From positions 124,001 through 188,000 of the forward strand of contig NZ_JAFKOH010000007.1 in assembly GCF_017303375.1 (NCBI RefSeq): a stretch of 64,000 nt of DNA, read 5' to 3'. The stretch is from Bacillus sp. NTK074B. GTDB taxonomy: Bacteria; Bacillota; Bacilli; Bacillales; Bacillaceae_B. A program made the translations under genes and the position numbers. Below are positions 8,141 to 17,072 of the stretch, in pieces; within the stretch, counting starts at the first letter, position 1, and every line of letters begins with the position of its first letter. Under the pieces are notes generated by a model, which did no database searches, was not told the DNA's origin, and was given only the letters and a program-made list of their open reading frames with translations.

Positions 8141-8181
8141 TTTGACGGTCGCGAAGAATACGATTCTATTATTCTGATCTC

Positions 8182-8229
8182 AAGCCACTTTCTGTATGCT
8201 GTATGCATCACGGGAAGTGGCTTTTTTGT
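8182..8229 (+). terminator. Riboswitch-controlled terminator
   Basis: AAGCCACTT (8182-8190) pairs with AAGTGGCTT (8215-8223) and is followed by six T residues. It lies between the TPP aptamer and tenA and is the expected expression platform. Confidence 0.85.
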
Positions 8230-8267
8230 TGCCCATTTCGGGTCGTCTGGAAAAGGAGCAGGAAATC

Positions 8268-8981
8268 ATGTCATTTTCAAAAGTATTACGGAACGAAGTC
8301 AACGAGATTTGGGAAGAGAGCTTTTATCATCCTTTCGTCAAAGGAATCGGTGATGGAACACTCCCAATCGAGAAGTTCAAGTACTATCTTCTGCAAGATG
8401 CCTATTACCTTTCACACTTCTCAAAGGTGCAGGCGCTCGGTGCATCAAAGGCAATGGACCTACATACGACATCGCGAATGGCAACGCACGCTGTGGGAAC
8501 AAATGAAGCAGAGCTTTCGCTTCATGAAAATTTCTCCAAGAGATTAGGAATCACGGAAGAAGAAAGAAATAATTTTAAACCAGCCCCTACAGCCTATGCC
8601 TATACCTCGCATATGTATCGTTCCGCTAGATATGGGGGACTGGCCGATATCCTGGCGGCGATCCTCCCATGCCACTGGCTTTATTACGAGATAGGGGAAC
8701 GCTTGAAATCATGCACGCCTGAAGAGCCGATTTATCAGGAATGGATTTCAGCCTATGGCGGGGAATGGTTCAAGGAGTTAGTGGAAGAACAGATCAATCG
8801 ACTTGATGAATTGGCAGAGAGCATGACCGAATCGGATAAAGAAAGAATGAAAGAAAATTTCATCTTGAGTAGCATCTATGAATTACAGTTTTGGGAGATG
8901 GCTTACACACTTGAAGAATGGCCGTTTCAGCATGCTCTCACTCCCGATGCCGGAAAGAAAAAAGGTGAGCTTCATGTCTAA
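8268..8981 (+). CDS. tenA: Aminopyrimidine aminohydrolase / thiaminase II TenA
   Basis: A 237-residue all-helical TenA protein. TenA hydrolyses aminomethyl-aminopyrimidine from degraded thiamine to the hydroxymethyl pyrimidine HMP, for reuse. The nucleophile is Cys135 in ILPCHWLYYEIGE; the family's Tyr and Glu residues around DAYYLSHF and YELQFWEMAY are also present. The start at 8268 follows AAAAGGAG with good spacing; longer frames upstream run into the riboswitch terminator. It is the first gene of the riboswitch-controlled operon and overlaps ykoE by 8 nt. Confidence 0.93.
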   Translation: MSFSKVLRNEVNEIWEESFYHPFVKGIGDGTLPIEKFKYYLLQDAYYLSHFSKVQALGASKAMDLHTTSRMATHAVGTNEAELSLHENFSKRLGITEEERNNFKPAPTAYAYTSHMYRSARYGGLADILAAILPCHWLYYEIGERLKSCTPEEPIYQEWISAYGGEWFKELVEEQINRLDELAESMTESDKERMKENFILSSIYELQFWEMAYTLEEWPFQHALTPDAGKKKGELHV

Positions 8982-9552
8982 ATTAAAATTAACGGACATT
9001 TTAGTCACGGTTGTCATTTCCATCATGTTCGGGGTGATTTATAAGCTGTGGGGACCATTGTACAACGTGTTGAAGCCAATCGGACTACATGCGGATCAAT
9101 TCATCTATGGGATGTGGTTCATGGCGGCCACGGTGGCATTTTTGATCATCCGTAAACCGGGAGTCGCCCTTTTAGCCGAAATAGCCGCTTCTTCCGGGGA
9201 GTTTCTGATGGGTTCTGAATGGGGACTGGAGGTCCTTTTATTTGGCATCATACAAGGGTTGATGGCAGAGCTGATTTTCTTGATTACGAAATATAAACGC
9301 TATGATCTTTGGATTATAAGTTTAGCGGCGGTTGGTTCTGCATGTGGTTCCATCTTTATGGACTACACGAAAGGATATATGGGAGATTTGGTTCTTTGGA
9401 ATCTGTCATTATTCATCGTTGCGAGATTATTGGGTTCGATCGTTATCGCAGGTGTAGGTTCTTTTTACTTGGTAAGGGCACTCGAGAGGACCGGAGTCAC
9501 AAGTCTTGTAAGACGTGCTGATCAAAAAGAATACGATGCATTGAATCATTAA
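8974..9552 (+). CDS. ykoE: ECF transporter substrate-binding membrane subunit YkoE
   Basis: A 192-residue protein with about five membrane segments, matching the YkoE family, the substrate-binding (S) component of an ECF-type ABC importer for thiamine or its pyrimidine half. The start at 8974 has AAAGGTGAG upstream and overlaps the tenA stop. It is followed directly by ykoD (two fused ATPases) and ykoC (the coupling membrane protein), which completes a dedicated transporter within the TPP-regulated operon. B. subtilis keeps ykoEDC in a separate TPP-controlled unit. Confidence 0.88.
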   Translation: MSKLKLTDILVTVVISIMFGVIYKLWGPLYNVLKPIGLHADQFIYGMWFMAATVAFLIIRKPGVALLAEIAASSGEFLMGSEWGLEVLLFGIIQGLMAELIFLITKYKRYDLWIISLAAVGSACGSIFMDYTKGYMGDLVLWNLSLFIVARLLGSIVIAGVGSFYLVRALERTGVTSLVRRADQKEYDALNH

Positions 9553-9564
9553 GGGGTGACGGCT

Positions 9565-10989
9565 TTGCATGTTGAAAACCTTCGACTTACATTTCCAGGG
9601 TCCGAGAAACGGATGTTTAATGATGTCAGTCTTTCAATCAATGAAGGGGAAAAAGTATTGCTATTGGGACCATCAGGATGTGGTAAATCAACGCTTCTCC
9701 ATGTTTTATCCGGGGTGATCCCCCGGTCTGTGGATGTTCCCATGAGAGTATCAAGCGTTGAGATTTGTGAGTCATATGGCTATGTATTTCAAGATCCCGA
9801 CTCTCAATTTTGTATGCCCTTTGTGGATGAAGAATTGGCCTTTGTGCTGGAGAATTTACGGACCCCTCGTGAAGAGATGAAAGGAGAAATACGATTTCTG
9901 CTATCAGAAGTGGGACTGGAGCTTGATGACCCACATACGAAAATCTCAACATTATCAGGAGGAATGAAGCAGAAGTTGGCGATTGCCTCTGCCCTTGCTT
10001 TGAACCCAGGGACTCTGTTCCTGGATGAACCGACCTCGCTGTTGGACGAGGAGAGTACAGAATCTGTGTGGGAAACCATTAAAGGAACGTGTAAACATAA
10101 GACACTGGTGGTTGTAGAGCATAAGCTCGACCATGTTCTGGAAATCATAGATCGAATCATTTTGTTTGATGCGGATGGAACCATACTGGCGGATGGAAAG
10201 AAAGCTTGGATACTTCACCATTACAAAGAAACGTTAAAGTCCTTAGGTGTTTGGTACCCGGGAGCGTGGGATGAGTATTTGGCTTCCCGCACCCAAAGGG
10301 AAATTCCCTCCTTTGGACCAGTGGCCGCAAAAATCGAGAACTTTAGGGGCTATATCCAAAGAAAAGAGAAGATACATCTTCCGCGTGCTGTCATTCATAG
10401 AGGGGAATGGGTCGTCATTACAGGCAGGAATGGTGCGGGGAAATCTACGTTACTTCACAGCTTCATGAAATTCATCCTGACCACCGGGACGTACGAACTA
10501 AGTGGAATACAGGTGAAAGGAAAAAAGGTTCCCAAAGAGTGTGCGTTTGTTTTTCAAAATCCTGAGTTACAGTTTGTCACACATTCCGTTTTTGACGAAG
10601 TTGCCTATAGTTATCGGCTTGAGAATTTGGATGAAGAGCGTGTAGAGAAAAGGGTAGAAGAGTTACTTGAAAGATTCAAGCTCAGTCCATACAAGGATCA
10701 TCATCCCTATTCACTATCCATGGGTCAAAAACGGAGATTAAGTGTTGCGGCTTCAACTGTCTCCAGTAAGGAGATTTTGTTACTGGATGAACCTACCTTT
10801 GGACAGGATGCTCACAATACCTTCAGCCTGATTGAAATGCTTCAAACGTTACAACGGAAAGGCTCTGCAATTTTGATGGTCACCCATGATGAAAGAATCA
10901 TCCATCACTTTGCCAACAGGGTGTGGACAATAGAAAAGGGACGATTGATTCGAGATGTTGCTGTAAATGTGGGAGACAACGTGTTGTGA
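9565..10989 (+). CDS. ykoD: ECF transporter ATPase YkoD (two fused ATP-binding domains)
   Basis: A 474-residue fusion of two ABC ATPase domains. Domain 1 has Walker A GPSGCGKST, the Q-loop VFQDPDSQF and signature LSGGMKQ; domain 2 has GRNGAGKST, VFQNPELQF and the degenerate signature LSMGQ. Both have Walker B LFLDEPTS or LLLDEPTF. It powers vitamin uptake with YkoC and YkoE. The TTG at 9565 is preferred because AAGGGGTGA (9551-9559) is correctly spaced, whereas GTG 9556 lies inside that site. Its stop overlaps the GTG start of ykoC. Confidence 0.9.
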   Translation: MHVENLRLTFPGSEKRMFNDVSLSINEGEKVLLLGPSGCGKSTLLHVLSGVIPRSVDVPMRVSSVEICESYGYVFQDPDSQFCMPFVDEELAFVLENLRTPREEMKGEIRFLLSEVGLELDDPHTKISTLSGGMKQKLAIASALALNPGTLFLDEPTSLLDEESTESVWETIKGTCKHKTLVVVEHKLDHVLEIIDRIILFDADGTILADGKKAWILHHYKETLKSLGVWYPGAWDEYLASRTQREIPSFGPVAAKIENFRGYIQRKEKIHLPRAVIHRGEWVVITGRNGAGKSTLLHSFMKFILTTGTYELSGIQVKGKKVPKECAFVFQNPELQFVTHSVFDEVAYSYRLENLDEERVEKRVEELLERFKLSPYKDHHPYSLSMGQKRRLSVAASTVSSKEILLLDEPTFGQDAHNTFSLIEMLQTLQRKGSAILMVTHDERIIHHFANRVWTIEKGRLIRDVAVNVGDNVL

Positions 10990-11789
10990 ATATGGAGTTC
11001 GTTCATAGACCTACCTGGCTCCATCACATAAATCCAAGTCTGAAATTACTAGTGATGATCGGACTATTATTATTTTTACTATTTGTTCATTACCTGAATT
11101 GGCTTCTATATTTCACTTTACTCTCTGTCTTCTTACTATGGTCTTTCTCGGGATATTCTAAGAGATTGGTGCTGTTGATGGTTCTTCCTTTTTTGCTTGT
11201 CTTTCTATCTACAGCCTCCTCTATGATCATGTTTGGGAAAGGAGAGATGACCTGGTTTACGTGGGGAGTGATCCATGTGACGGAGGAAAGTTTTTTCAGG
11301 GGGATCCACATTGGATTGAGAGCGTTTGTATTCGCTGTTTTAGGGCTATTATTTGCTCTTACCACAAGACCTGTCCTGCTTTTTTATTCCCTGATGCAAC
11401 AATTAAAACTGAAGCCGAAGTATGCATACAGTTTCATGGCGGGTCTGAGGCTGATTCCCATCATGATGGAAGAATTCAATACGATCCGGAATGCCCTGAA
11501 AGTCAGGGGCACCCGGGAACGAAAGGGCATTAAGAAACTAGTCCATAGTATACTGTCCTACTCCATCCCCTTACTGGCACAAAGTATCCGCAGGGCTCAC
11601 AGAATAGCGGTAGCAATGGAAACGAAAGGGTTCAAAGGTGAAGGGGAGAGGACCTATTTCTACAGAGTAAGATTTTCGAAATATGATGGTTATTTTATCT
11701 GGAGCATCATCCTCATCATGACGGTAAGTTATGCTGCTTCTATTTATCTGCCAATTTTTCCGACGGGGGATGTTCGCTATAGAAATTGA
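10986..11789 (+). CDS. ykoC: ECF transporter coupling membrane protein YkoC
   Basis: A 267-residue CbiQ-type T component with about five membrane segments in the first half and at the end. The cytoplasmic motif region (ALKVRGTRERKGIKK and AMETKGFKGEGERT) contains the two short Ala-Arg/Ala-x-Gly-like motifs that grip the ATPase pair. GTG 10986 overlaps the ykoD stop (GTGA) and has GGGAG 10 nt upstream; ATG 10992 is the alternative. With YkoD and YkoE it forms the importer of the operon. Confidence 0.88.
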   Translation: MNMEFVHRPTWLHHINPSLKLLVMIGLLLFLLFVHYLNWLLYFTLLSVFLLWSFSGYSKRLVLLMVLPFLLVFLSTASSMIMFGKGEMTWFTWGVIHVTEESFFRGIHIGLRAFVFAVLGLLFALTTRPVLLFYSLMQQLKLKPKYAYSFMAGLRLIPIMMEEFNTIRNALKVRGTRERKGIKKLVHSILSYSIPLLAQSIRRAHRIAVAMETKGFKGEGERTYFYRVRFSKYDGYFIWSIILIMTVSYAASIYLPIFPTGDVRYRN

Positions 11790-12420
11790 AAAGAAAAGGA
11801 GTTTACATGTCATTTCCACTGGTCAGCAATCAAGGGAAGAATTGGTGAAAATCTCGAAAACCATTCACCCCTATATAGATATGCTTCATATTCGTGAAAA
11901 AAGCTGGACAGGTGCGGAGTTGGCTGAAACTGTTGATGAATTAACAGGAGCTTGTGTTCCGTTAAGAAAGCTGTGCATCAATGACCGGGCAGACATCGCT
12001 TTTATGAAGCACATGAGAGGAGTCCAACTTGGACACCATAGTGCTCCTGTTGACTTAGTGAAGAAGGTTTTTCCATCTTTAAAAATCGGGGCATCGGTGC
12101 ACAGCATGCTCGAAGCACTTCTGGCATATGAACAAGGGGCAGATTTCCTTCTGTACGGGAATGTTTATGAAACAACGTCGAAACCAGGGAAGCAAGGTAC
12201 AGGGATTGGCAATTTAGAAGAAATTGTTTTGAACATCCCTCTACCCATAATTGCCATCGGGGGTATATCACCCGGACGAGTTGAAGACATTTTGAGAACC
12301 GGTGCAAAGGGTATAGCGGTATTGTCAGGTATATTCCTTTCTGAAGACCCTCTTGAAGCAGCTCGGGCTTATTATAAGTCAATTCATAAGGAGGTGATAC
12401 AACTTGAGGAAACAATATGA
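11770..12420 (+). CDS. tenI: Thiazole tautomerase TenI
   Basis: A 216-residue TIM-barrel protein of the ThiE/TenI superfamily. TenI converts the thiazole product of ThiG to its aromatic tautomer. The segment SLHVISTGQ aligns with the first strand of B. subtilis TenI, and the phosphate-binding end (IAIGGISPGRV, GAKGIAVLSGIF) and general-base His in LGHHS are visible. ThiE-specific residues for the pyrimidine pyrophosphate are absent. The start is uncertain: ATG 11770 is directly after a GGGGG and may be too close to it; upstream ATG 11731 lacks a ribosome site. It overlaps ykoC. Confidence 0.87.
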   Translation: MFAIEIEKKRSLHVISTGQQSREELVKISKTIHPYIDMLHIREKSWTGAELAETVDELTGACVPLRKLCINDRADIAFMKHMRGVQLGHHSAPVDLVKKVFPSLKIGASVHSMLEALLAYEQGADFLLYGNVYETTSKPGKQGTGIGNLEEIVLNIPLPIIAIGGISPGRVEDILRTGAKGIAVLSGIFLSEDPLEAARAYYKSIHKEVIQLEETI

Positions 12421-13516
12421 TGTGTTGATTGTAGGGGGAGGTGTGATCGGCTGCTCCATTCTGTATCAGCTTGCCAAAAGAGGAAAGAAAATATTGTTGA
12501 TCGAGAAGAATCAATTGGCATCCAGAGCCTCCAAAGCAGCAGCGGGAATGCTAGGGGTCCATACGGAGTTAAATGGGGGAAGCCCCCTCTATCGTTTGGC
12601 TAAGAACAGCCGCAATATGTATCAGGTACTTGCACAGGAATTGAAAGAAGTAGCCGGTATGGATATAGAGTATGTGGAAAATGGAATGATCAAAATGGCT
12701 GGGACAGAGGAAGAGGCACAGGCTTTAAGAAGTGCTGCTTCCCAAACAGATCAGGATGAAGGAATAGAGTGGTTATCCCCTCTTAAGCTATCAGCCTTCG
12801 AGCCTCATCTTTCGAAGCAAGCGACAGGTGGTTTATTCATTCCGCGAGATGGAAACGTCTCGGCACCGAAGCTGACAGAAGCGTTGGGGGTCGCGTCAGT
12901 CAGATTAGGGGCAGATGTCAAGGAGTATACAGATGTTTATGACTTTATAGTTGAAGGAAGCAGGATATCGGGAGTTCAAACGTCAATCGGTTCCTTTTAT
13001 GCATCTGAAATAATCGTTGCAGGTGGTGCGTGGAGTCAATCCCTATTGGAGAGAATCGGTGTGACACTTCACTCTTTTCCAGTCAAAGGGGAATGCTTTT
13101 CGGTGAAATACTCCCGGAAATTAGTGGTGAGGACTATTTTCACTGAGGGTTGTTACATTGTTCCGAAGGTTGGTGGTCAGTTTCTAATAGGAGCAACAGA
13201 ACATCCTCATACCTTCGATGAGACCATTTCCGTCAGTGGAATAATGAAGTTGATGAAGAAAGCTACAGATATCATTCCTGACCTGGTTCATGCAGATTGG
13301 GAAAAAGCCTGGTCAGGAATACGGCCTCAAACACACGGTGGTCTTCCTACTATCGGAAGGAGCGAAAGGTGGGAAGGGCTTTCCATTGCAACAGGTCACT
13401 ATCGGAATGGCATTCTTCTTGCCCCCATAACGGGAGTCATGATGGCAGACCTAATGGAGAGAAAAGAGAATCCATTACTACATTCACATGTTGGGAGTTT
13501 TAGAAAGTGGAATTAA
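12404..13516 (+). CDS. thiO: Glycine oxidase ThiO
   Basis: A 370-residue FAD-dependent amine oxidase that turns glycine into the iminoglycine used by ThiG. The N-terminal Rossmann motif is VGGGVIGCSILYQLAKRG, followed by the RASKAAAGML segment that packs on FAD; the C-terminal part has ATGHYRNGILLAP. The TTG at 12404 is the start because a nearly perfect AAGGAGGTGAT (12389-12399) lies just before it, inside tenI. It overlaps tenI by 17 nt and thiS by 10 nt. Confidence 0.93.
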   Translation: MRKQYDVLIVGGGVIGCSILYQLAKRGKKILLIEKNQLASRASKAAAGMLGVHTELNGGSPLYRLAKNSRNMYQVLAQELKEVAGMDIEYVENGMIKMAGTEEEAQALRSAASQTDQDEGIEWLSPLKLSAFEPHLSKQATGGLFIPRDGNVSAPKLTEALGVASVRLGADVKEYTDVYDFIVEGSRISGVQTSIGSFYASEIIVAGGAWSQSLLERIGVTLHSFPVKGECFSVKYSRKLVVRTIFTEGCYIVPKVGGQFLIGATEHPHTFDETISVSGIMKLMKKATDIIPDLVHADWEKAWSGIRPQTHGGLPTIGRSERWEGLSIATGHYRNGILLAPITGVMMADLMERKENPLLHSHVGSFRKWN

Positions 13517-13710
13517 AGATAAATGGACAGCTGGTGACAGTGCCTGACACAATCACTACGATAGAAGATCTTATACACCATTTCAAACTGAAGAATCGAA
13601 CGATTATGGTTGAACAGAATCACACCATTTTAAGAAAAGAAGAACATGAAAAGGCAGCAGTTGAAAACGGAGATACGATTGAATTAGTCCAATTTGTTGG
13701 AGGCGGTTGA
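13507..13710 (+). CDS. thiS: Sulfur carrier protein ThiS
   Basis: A 67-residue ubiquitin-like protein ending in the Gly-Gly tail (QFVGGG) that ThiF adenylates and that carries the thiocarboxylate sulfur to ThiG. The GTG start overlaps the end of thiO. The codons for the Gly tail (13698-13706) also form the ribosome binding site of thiG, so the two genes are tightly coupled. Confidence 0.93.
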   Translation: MELKINGQLVTVPDTITTIEDLIHHFKLKNRTIMVEQNHTILRKEEHEKAAVENGDTIELVQFVGGG

Positions 13711-13711
13711 T

Positions 13712-14476
13712 ATGTTGAAAATCGGAAACTATACATTCCATTCCAGATTATTGTTAGGAACAGGGAAATATCCAGATTTTGATATTCAGAAGAAAGCAGT
13801 TGAGGTTTCTGGTGCAGAGATTCTTACGTTCACGGTAAGGAGAATGAATATATTCGAGCCCAGCCAACCCAATTTCTTAGAAAAACTCGACTTGGATAGC
13901 TACTCATTATTACCCAACACGGCTGGTGCCAAGACAGCTGAAGAAGCAGTGCGGCATGCAAAGTTGGCCAGAGCATCAGGACTTTGTGACATGATTAAAG
14001 TAGAAGTGATTGGATGTGATAAAACATTATTGCCCGATCCCGTGGAAACGCTGAAGGCTACGGCAGAACTGATTAAAGAAGGATTCACCGTTCTTCCTTA
14101 TACATCCGATGATGTGGTTCTTGCAAGGAAATTGGAAGAGTTGGGAGCACATGCCATTATGCCCGGTGCATCACCAATCGGATCGGGGCAAGGAATTGTG
14201 AACCCGGTAAATCTTCGCTTCATTATTGAACAGGCAAATGTACCGGTCATCGTTGATGCTGGGATTGGATCACCTGCAGATGCTGCTTATGCTATGGAAC
14301 TGGGAGCGGCTGCTGTGTTATTGAACACTGCGGTGTCACAAGCGAAAGATCCAATTAAAATGGCCAATGCCATGAGACTTGCCATTGAGGGTGGCCGTTT
14401 TGGGTATGAAGCCGGGAGAATTCCCCGAAAGCGCTATGCATCGGCAAGCAGTCCGATGGATGGGATGAGTGTTTGA
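13712..14476 (+). CDS. thiG: Thiazole synthase ThiG
   Basis: A 254-residue TIM-barrel enzyme that joins deoxyxylulose phosphate, iminoglycine and ThiS thiocarboxylate into the thiazole phosphate. Visible marks are [11 protein letters not shown] near the N-terminus, the Schiff-base Lys in MIKVEVIG, and the phosphate-binding [20 protein letters not shown] region. ATG 13712 has GGAGGCGG upstream, within the last codons of thiS. It is followed by thiF with a 4-nt overlap. Confidence 0.95.
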   Translation: MLKIGNYTFHSRLLLGTGKYPDFDIQKKAVEVSGAEILTFTVRRMNIFEPSQPNFLEKLDLDSYSLLPNTAGAKTAEEAVRHAKLARASGLCDMIKVEVIGCDKTLLPDPVETLKATAELIKEGFTVLPYTSDDVVLARKLEELGAHAIMPGASPIGSGQGIVNPVNLRFIIEQANVPVIVDAGIGSPADAAYAMELGAAAVLLNTAVSQAKDPIKMANAMRLAIEGGRFGYEAGRIPRKRYASASSPMDGMSV

Positions 14477-15495
14477 ATGTGGAGAGATATTCAAGACAGA
14501 TCTTGTTTTCGCCTATTGGAACAGAGGGCCAGGAAAGAATAAGGGGTAAACATGTGCTCATTATTGGTGCAGGAGCTTTGGGAACAGGGAACGCGGAAGT
14601 CTTTGTTCGTGCCGGCATTGGAAAGCTGACGATAGTGGACCGTGATTACGTCGAATGGAGCAATTTGCAACGACAGCAGCTCTACAATGAGCAAGATGCA
14701 AAAAGTCGTCTTCCTAAGGCAATAGCAGCCAAAAGGAGACTGGAGGAACTTAATTCTACAGTTGATATCAAAGCACATATTCTGGATGCGATGCCTGAAG
14801 AGTTATTGAACCTGGCCATGGGTGTGGACCTGATCATCGACGCCACAGATAACTTTGAAACAAGGATGATCATGAATGATGTATCCCAAAAACGTTCCAT
14901 ACCCTGGATCTACGGAGCCTGCGTGGGGAGCTATGGTATTTCATTCACAATTCTTCCCGGTGTCACACCGTGTCTTCAATGTTTACTCGATGAAGTTCCG
15001 CTAGGGGGATTGACCTGTGATACAGCAGGAATCATCAGTCCTGCCGTCTCACAGGTAGTAGCCTATCAAACGACAGAGGCACTAAAGATTTTGGTGGAAG
15101 ACTATGAATCTCTTAGTCAAAGGGTCGTCTCTTTCGATTTATGGAAAAATGAGCATGTGTCCCTGGATGTAAGGAAGTTGAAAAGAGAAGAATGTCCTTC
15201 ATGTGGCATTCATAGAACGTACCCAAGTCTTCGTTATGAAAATCAAACCAAAACGGCCGTCCTATGTGGACGGGATTCCGTTCAAATCCGGCCAGCTTCA
15301 AGCCATTCTGTTGACCTCTTGGACATAGCTAGAATACTTGAGAACCAGGGCAAGCAAGTGGAAAGGAATCCTTACTTGATTAGGTTCGAGGACGATTCCC
15401 TCAAGGTCGTATTATTCTATGATGGACGGGCGCTTGTTCATGGAACGAAAGAAATAAAGGAAGCAAAATCAGTTTATCATCGTTATTTTGGTTGA
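14473..15495 (+). CDS. thiF: ThiS adenylyltransferase ThiF (MoeB/HesA family)
   Basis: A 340-residue E1-like enzyme that adenylates the Gly tail of ThiS. It has the nucleotide-binding [13 protein letters not shown] motif, [13 protein letters not shown], the ATP-site Arg, and two zinc Cys pairs (PCLQCLL and CPSCGIH); LTCDTAG contributes a Cys. There is no C-terminal rhodanese domain, as usual in Bacillus. Start TTG 14473 overlaps the thiG stop; GTG 14479 is possible. Sequence alone cannot exclude MoeB activity, but the position in the thi operon favours ThiF. Confidence 0.9.
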   Translation: MNVERYSRQILFSPIGTEGQERIRGKHVLIIGAGALGTGNAEVFVRAGIGKLTIVDRDYVEWSNLQRQQLYNEQDAKSRLPKAIAAKRRLEELNSTVDIKAHILDAMPEELLNLAMGVDLIIDATDNFETRMIMNDVSQKRSIPWIYGACVGSYGISFTILPGVTPCLQCLLDEVPLGGLTCDTAGIISPAVSQVVAYQTTEALKILVEDYESLSQRVVSFDLWKNEHVSLDVRKLKREECPSCGIHRTYPSLRYENQTKTAVLCGRDSVQIRPASSHSVDLLDIARILENQGKQVERNPYLIRFEDDSLKVVLFYDGRALVHGTKEIKEAKSVYHRYFG

Positions 15496-15513
15496 AAGAG
15501 GGAGTGAATTTAG

Positions 15514-16323
15514 ATGGTGTATAAAGCGTTGACGATAGCAGGATCTGATAGCGGTGGCGGCGCAGGCATTCAAGCGGATCTAAAAACCTTTCAAGAGTGC
15601 CATGTCTATGGTATGTCTGCCATTACGGCCGTTACAGCTCAAAATACAAATGGTGTGCAAGGTGTATATCCACTGTCGGTATCGGGAGTCATAAGACAAT
15701 TGATATCCGTAGCTGAAGATTTACCTCCCCAAGCCGTAAAAACAGGAATGTTAGTGAATGATGAGATCATTGCATCTGTTGCGGATTTTGCCAGCTCCTC
15801 AGGCTGGGAAAAGCTTATAGTGGATCCTGTGATGATTGCGAAAGGTGGAGCTTCTTTATTGGAAGAAAAATCGATTGAAACATTGATCAATCACTTAATC
15901 CCAATTGCTTACGTCATCACTCCCAATATACCTGAAGCAGAAACATTAACGGGAAGAGAGATCCTGAATGTCGATGATTCCCGTAAAGCTGCGGAGGACC
16001 TATACAAGATGGGGGCTAAACATGTGGTTATTAAAGGCGGTCACCAGTCACAATCTCAATCATTCTATGCGACTGACATTCTTTATGATGGAAAAGAATT
16101 TTATGAGTTTACAAGTCCCAGAATCTCTACACCCCATACGCATGGAACTGGCTGTACGTTCTCTGCGGTCATCACCGCAGAATTGGCGAAAGGGAAAAGC
16201 GTCTATGATTCAGTCCTGACTGCCAAGGAATTTATCACAGCAGCCATCTCACATTCACTAGGGATCGGGAGTGGACACGGACCAACGAACCATTGGGCTT
16301 ACTATCAAAAGGTGAAACTATGA
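15514..16323 (+). CDS. thiD: Hydroxymethylpyrimidine/phosphomethylpyrimidine kinase ThiD
   Basis: A 269-residue ribokinase-fold enzyme that phosphorylates HMP twice to HMP-PP. The opening ALTIAGSDSGGGAGIQADLKT and the anion-hole motif HTHGTGCTFSAVITAELAKG near the end are diagnostic. ATG 15514 follows GAGGGAGTG. Its stop overlaps the thiE start (ATGA). With TenA and YkoEDC it completes the pyrimidine salvage branch. Confidence 0.94.
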   Translation: MVYKALTIAGSDSGGGAGIQADLKTFQECHVYGMSAITAVTAQNTNGVQGVYPLSVSGVIRQLISVAEDLPPQAVKTGMLVNDEIIASVADFASSSGWEKLIVDPVMIAKGGASLLEEKSIETLINHLIPIAYVITPNIPEAETLTGREILNVDDSRKAAEDLYKMGAKHVVIKGGHQSQSQSFYATDILYDGKEFYEFTSPRISTPHTHGTGCTFSAVITAELAKGKSVYDSVLTAKEFITAAISHSLGIGSGHGPTNHWAYYQKVKL

Positions 16324-16964
16324 CTCTGAGAGAATGCTTAAAGCTATATTTTGTGATGGGCACCCAAAATTGTGAGAGATCTCCTGCCCTTGTGTTGGAA
16401 GAGGCACTCTCAGGCGGCGTTACCATGTTTCAATTTCGTGAGAAGGGGGTCTCTTGTTTGAAAGGAAAGCCTATAATTGAACTCGCCCTTGAACTCCAGC
16501 ATTTATGCCAAAAGTACAGTGTTCCCTTCATCATCAATGACGATGTGGAGCTAGCATTGTTATTGGACGCAGATGGTGTACATATAGGGCAAGAAGACGA
16601 ATCCATTAAGGGAGTCCGTGAAAAAATCAAGGATAAAATTCTTGGTGTCTCAGCCCATAATGTGAAGGAAGCCAGGCTCGCATTAGAGTCAGGTGCAGAT
16701 TATCTTGGGGTCGGCCCGATGTTTTATACGACAACAAAGATTGATTGTAGAATCGTTAAAGGACCAAAGGTGATTGAATCCATAAGGGCAAAGGGAATCC
16801 ATCTCCCCTTGGTCGGGATTGGTGGGATCCATCCCGGGAATGTAAATGAGGTAATGGAAGCAGGTGCAGATGGTGTAGCGGTCATCTCAGCGATTTCGAA
16901 ACGACCAGAACAAACTCGTTCGCTTTTTCAATCGGTCCAGGATAGTCTTTTACAATCAATGTAG
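16320..16964 (+). CDS. thiE: Thiamine-phosphate synthase ThiE
   Basis: A 214-residue TIM-barrel enzyme that couples HMP-PP and thiazole phosphate to thiamine phosphate. It shows the pyrophosphate and metal residues in QFREKG and INDDVELA, VHIGQED, and the phosphate-binding VGIGGIHPGNV region. The loop after GPMFYTTTK is IDCRIVKGP, somewhat divergent from the usual T-x-TK-x-D...QG. ATG 16320 has AAAGGTGA upstream. It ends the operon. In B. subtilis thiE lies elsewhere, so the gene order here differs. Confidence 0.92.
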   Translation: MTLRECLKLYFVMGTQNCERSPALVLEEALSGGVTMFQFREKGVSCLKGKPIIELALELQHLCQKYSVPFIINDDVELALLLDADGVHIGQEDESIKGVREKIKDKILGVSAHNVKEARLALESGADYLGVGPMFYTTTKIDCRIVKGPKVIESIRAKGIHLPLVGIGGIHPGNVNEVMEAGADGVAVISAISKRPEQTRSLFQSVQDSLLQSM

Positions 16965-17020
16965 ATGAACTTTTATCGGACAAAGCAACATATCTTGCCC
17001 TCCCCAATCATACTATACAG

Positions 17021-17034
17021 TAGACCCCGGTCTA
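17021..17034 (+). promoter_or_regulatory. Palindrome upstream of tcyP, possible operator
   Basis: TAGACC-CC-GGTCTA has perfect 6-bp arms, about 40 bp upstream of the tcyP start. It could be an operator or part of a short terminator for thiE; no clear -35/-10 pair is visible around it. No T run follows. Confidence 0.3.
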
Positions 17035-17072
17035 ACTTGTATCATCATCAACGATAAGAGGGAGGGTTTTGA

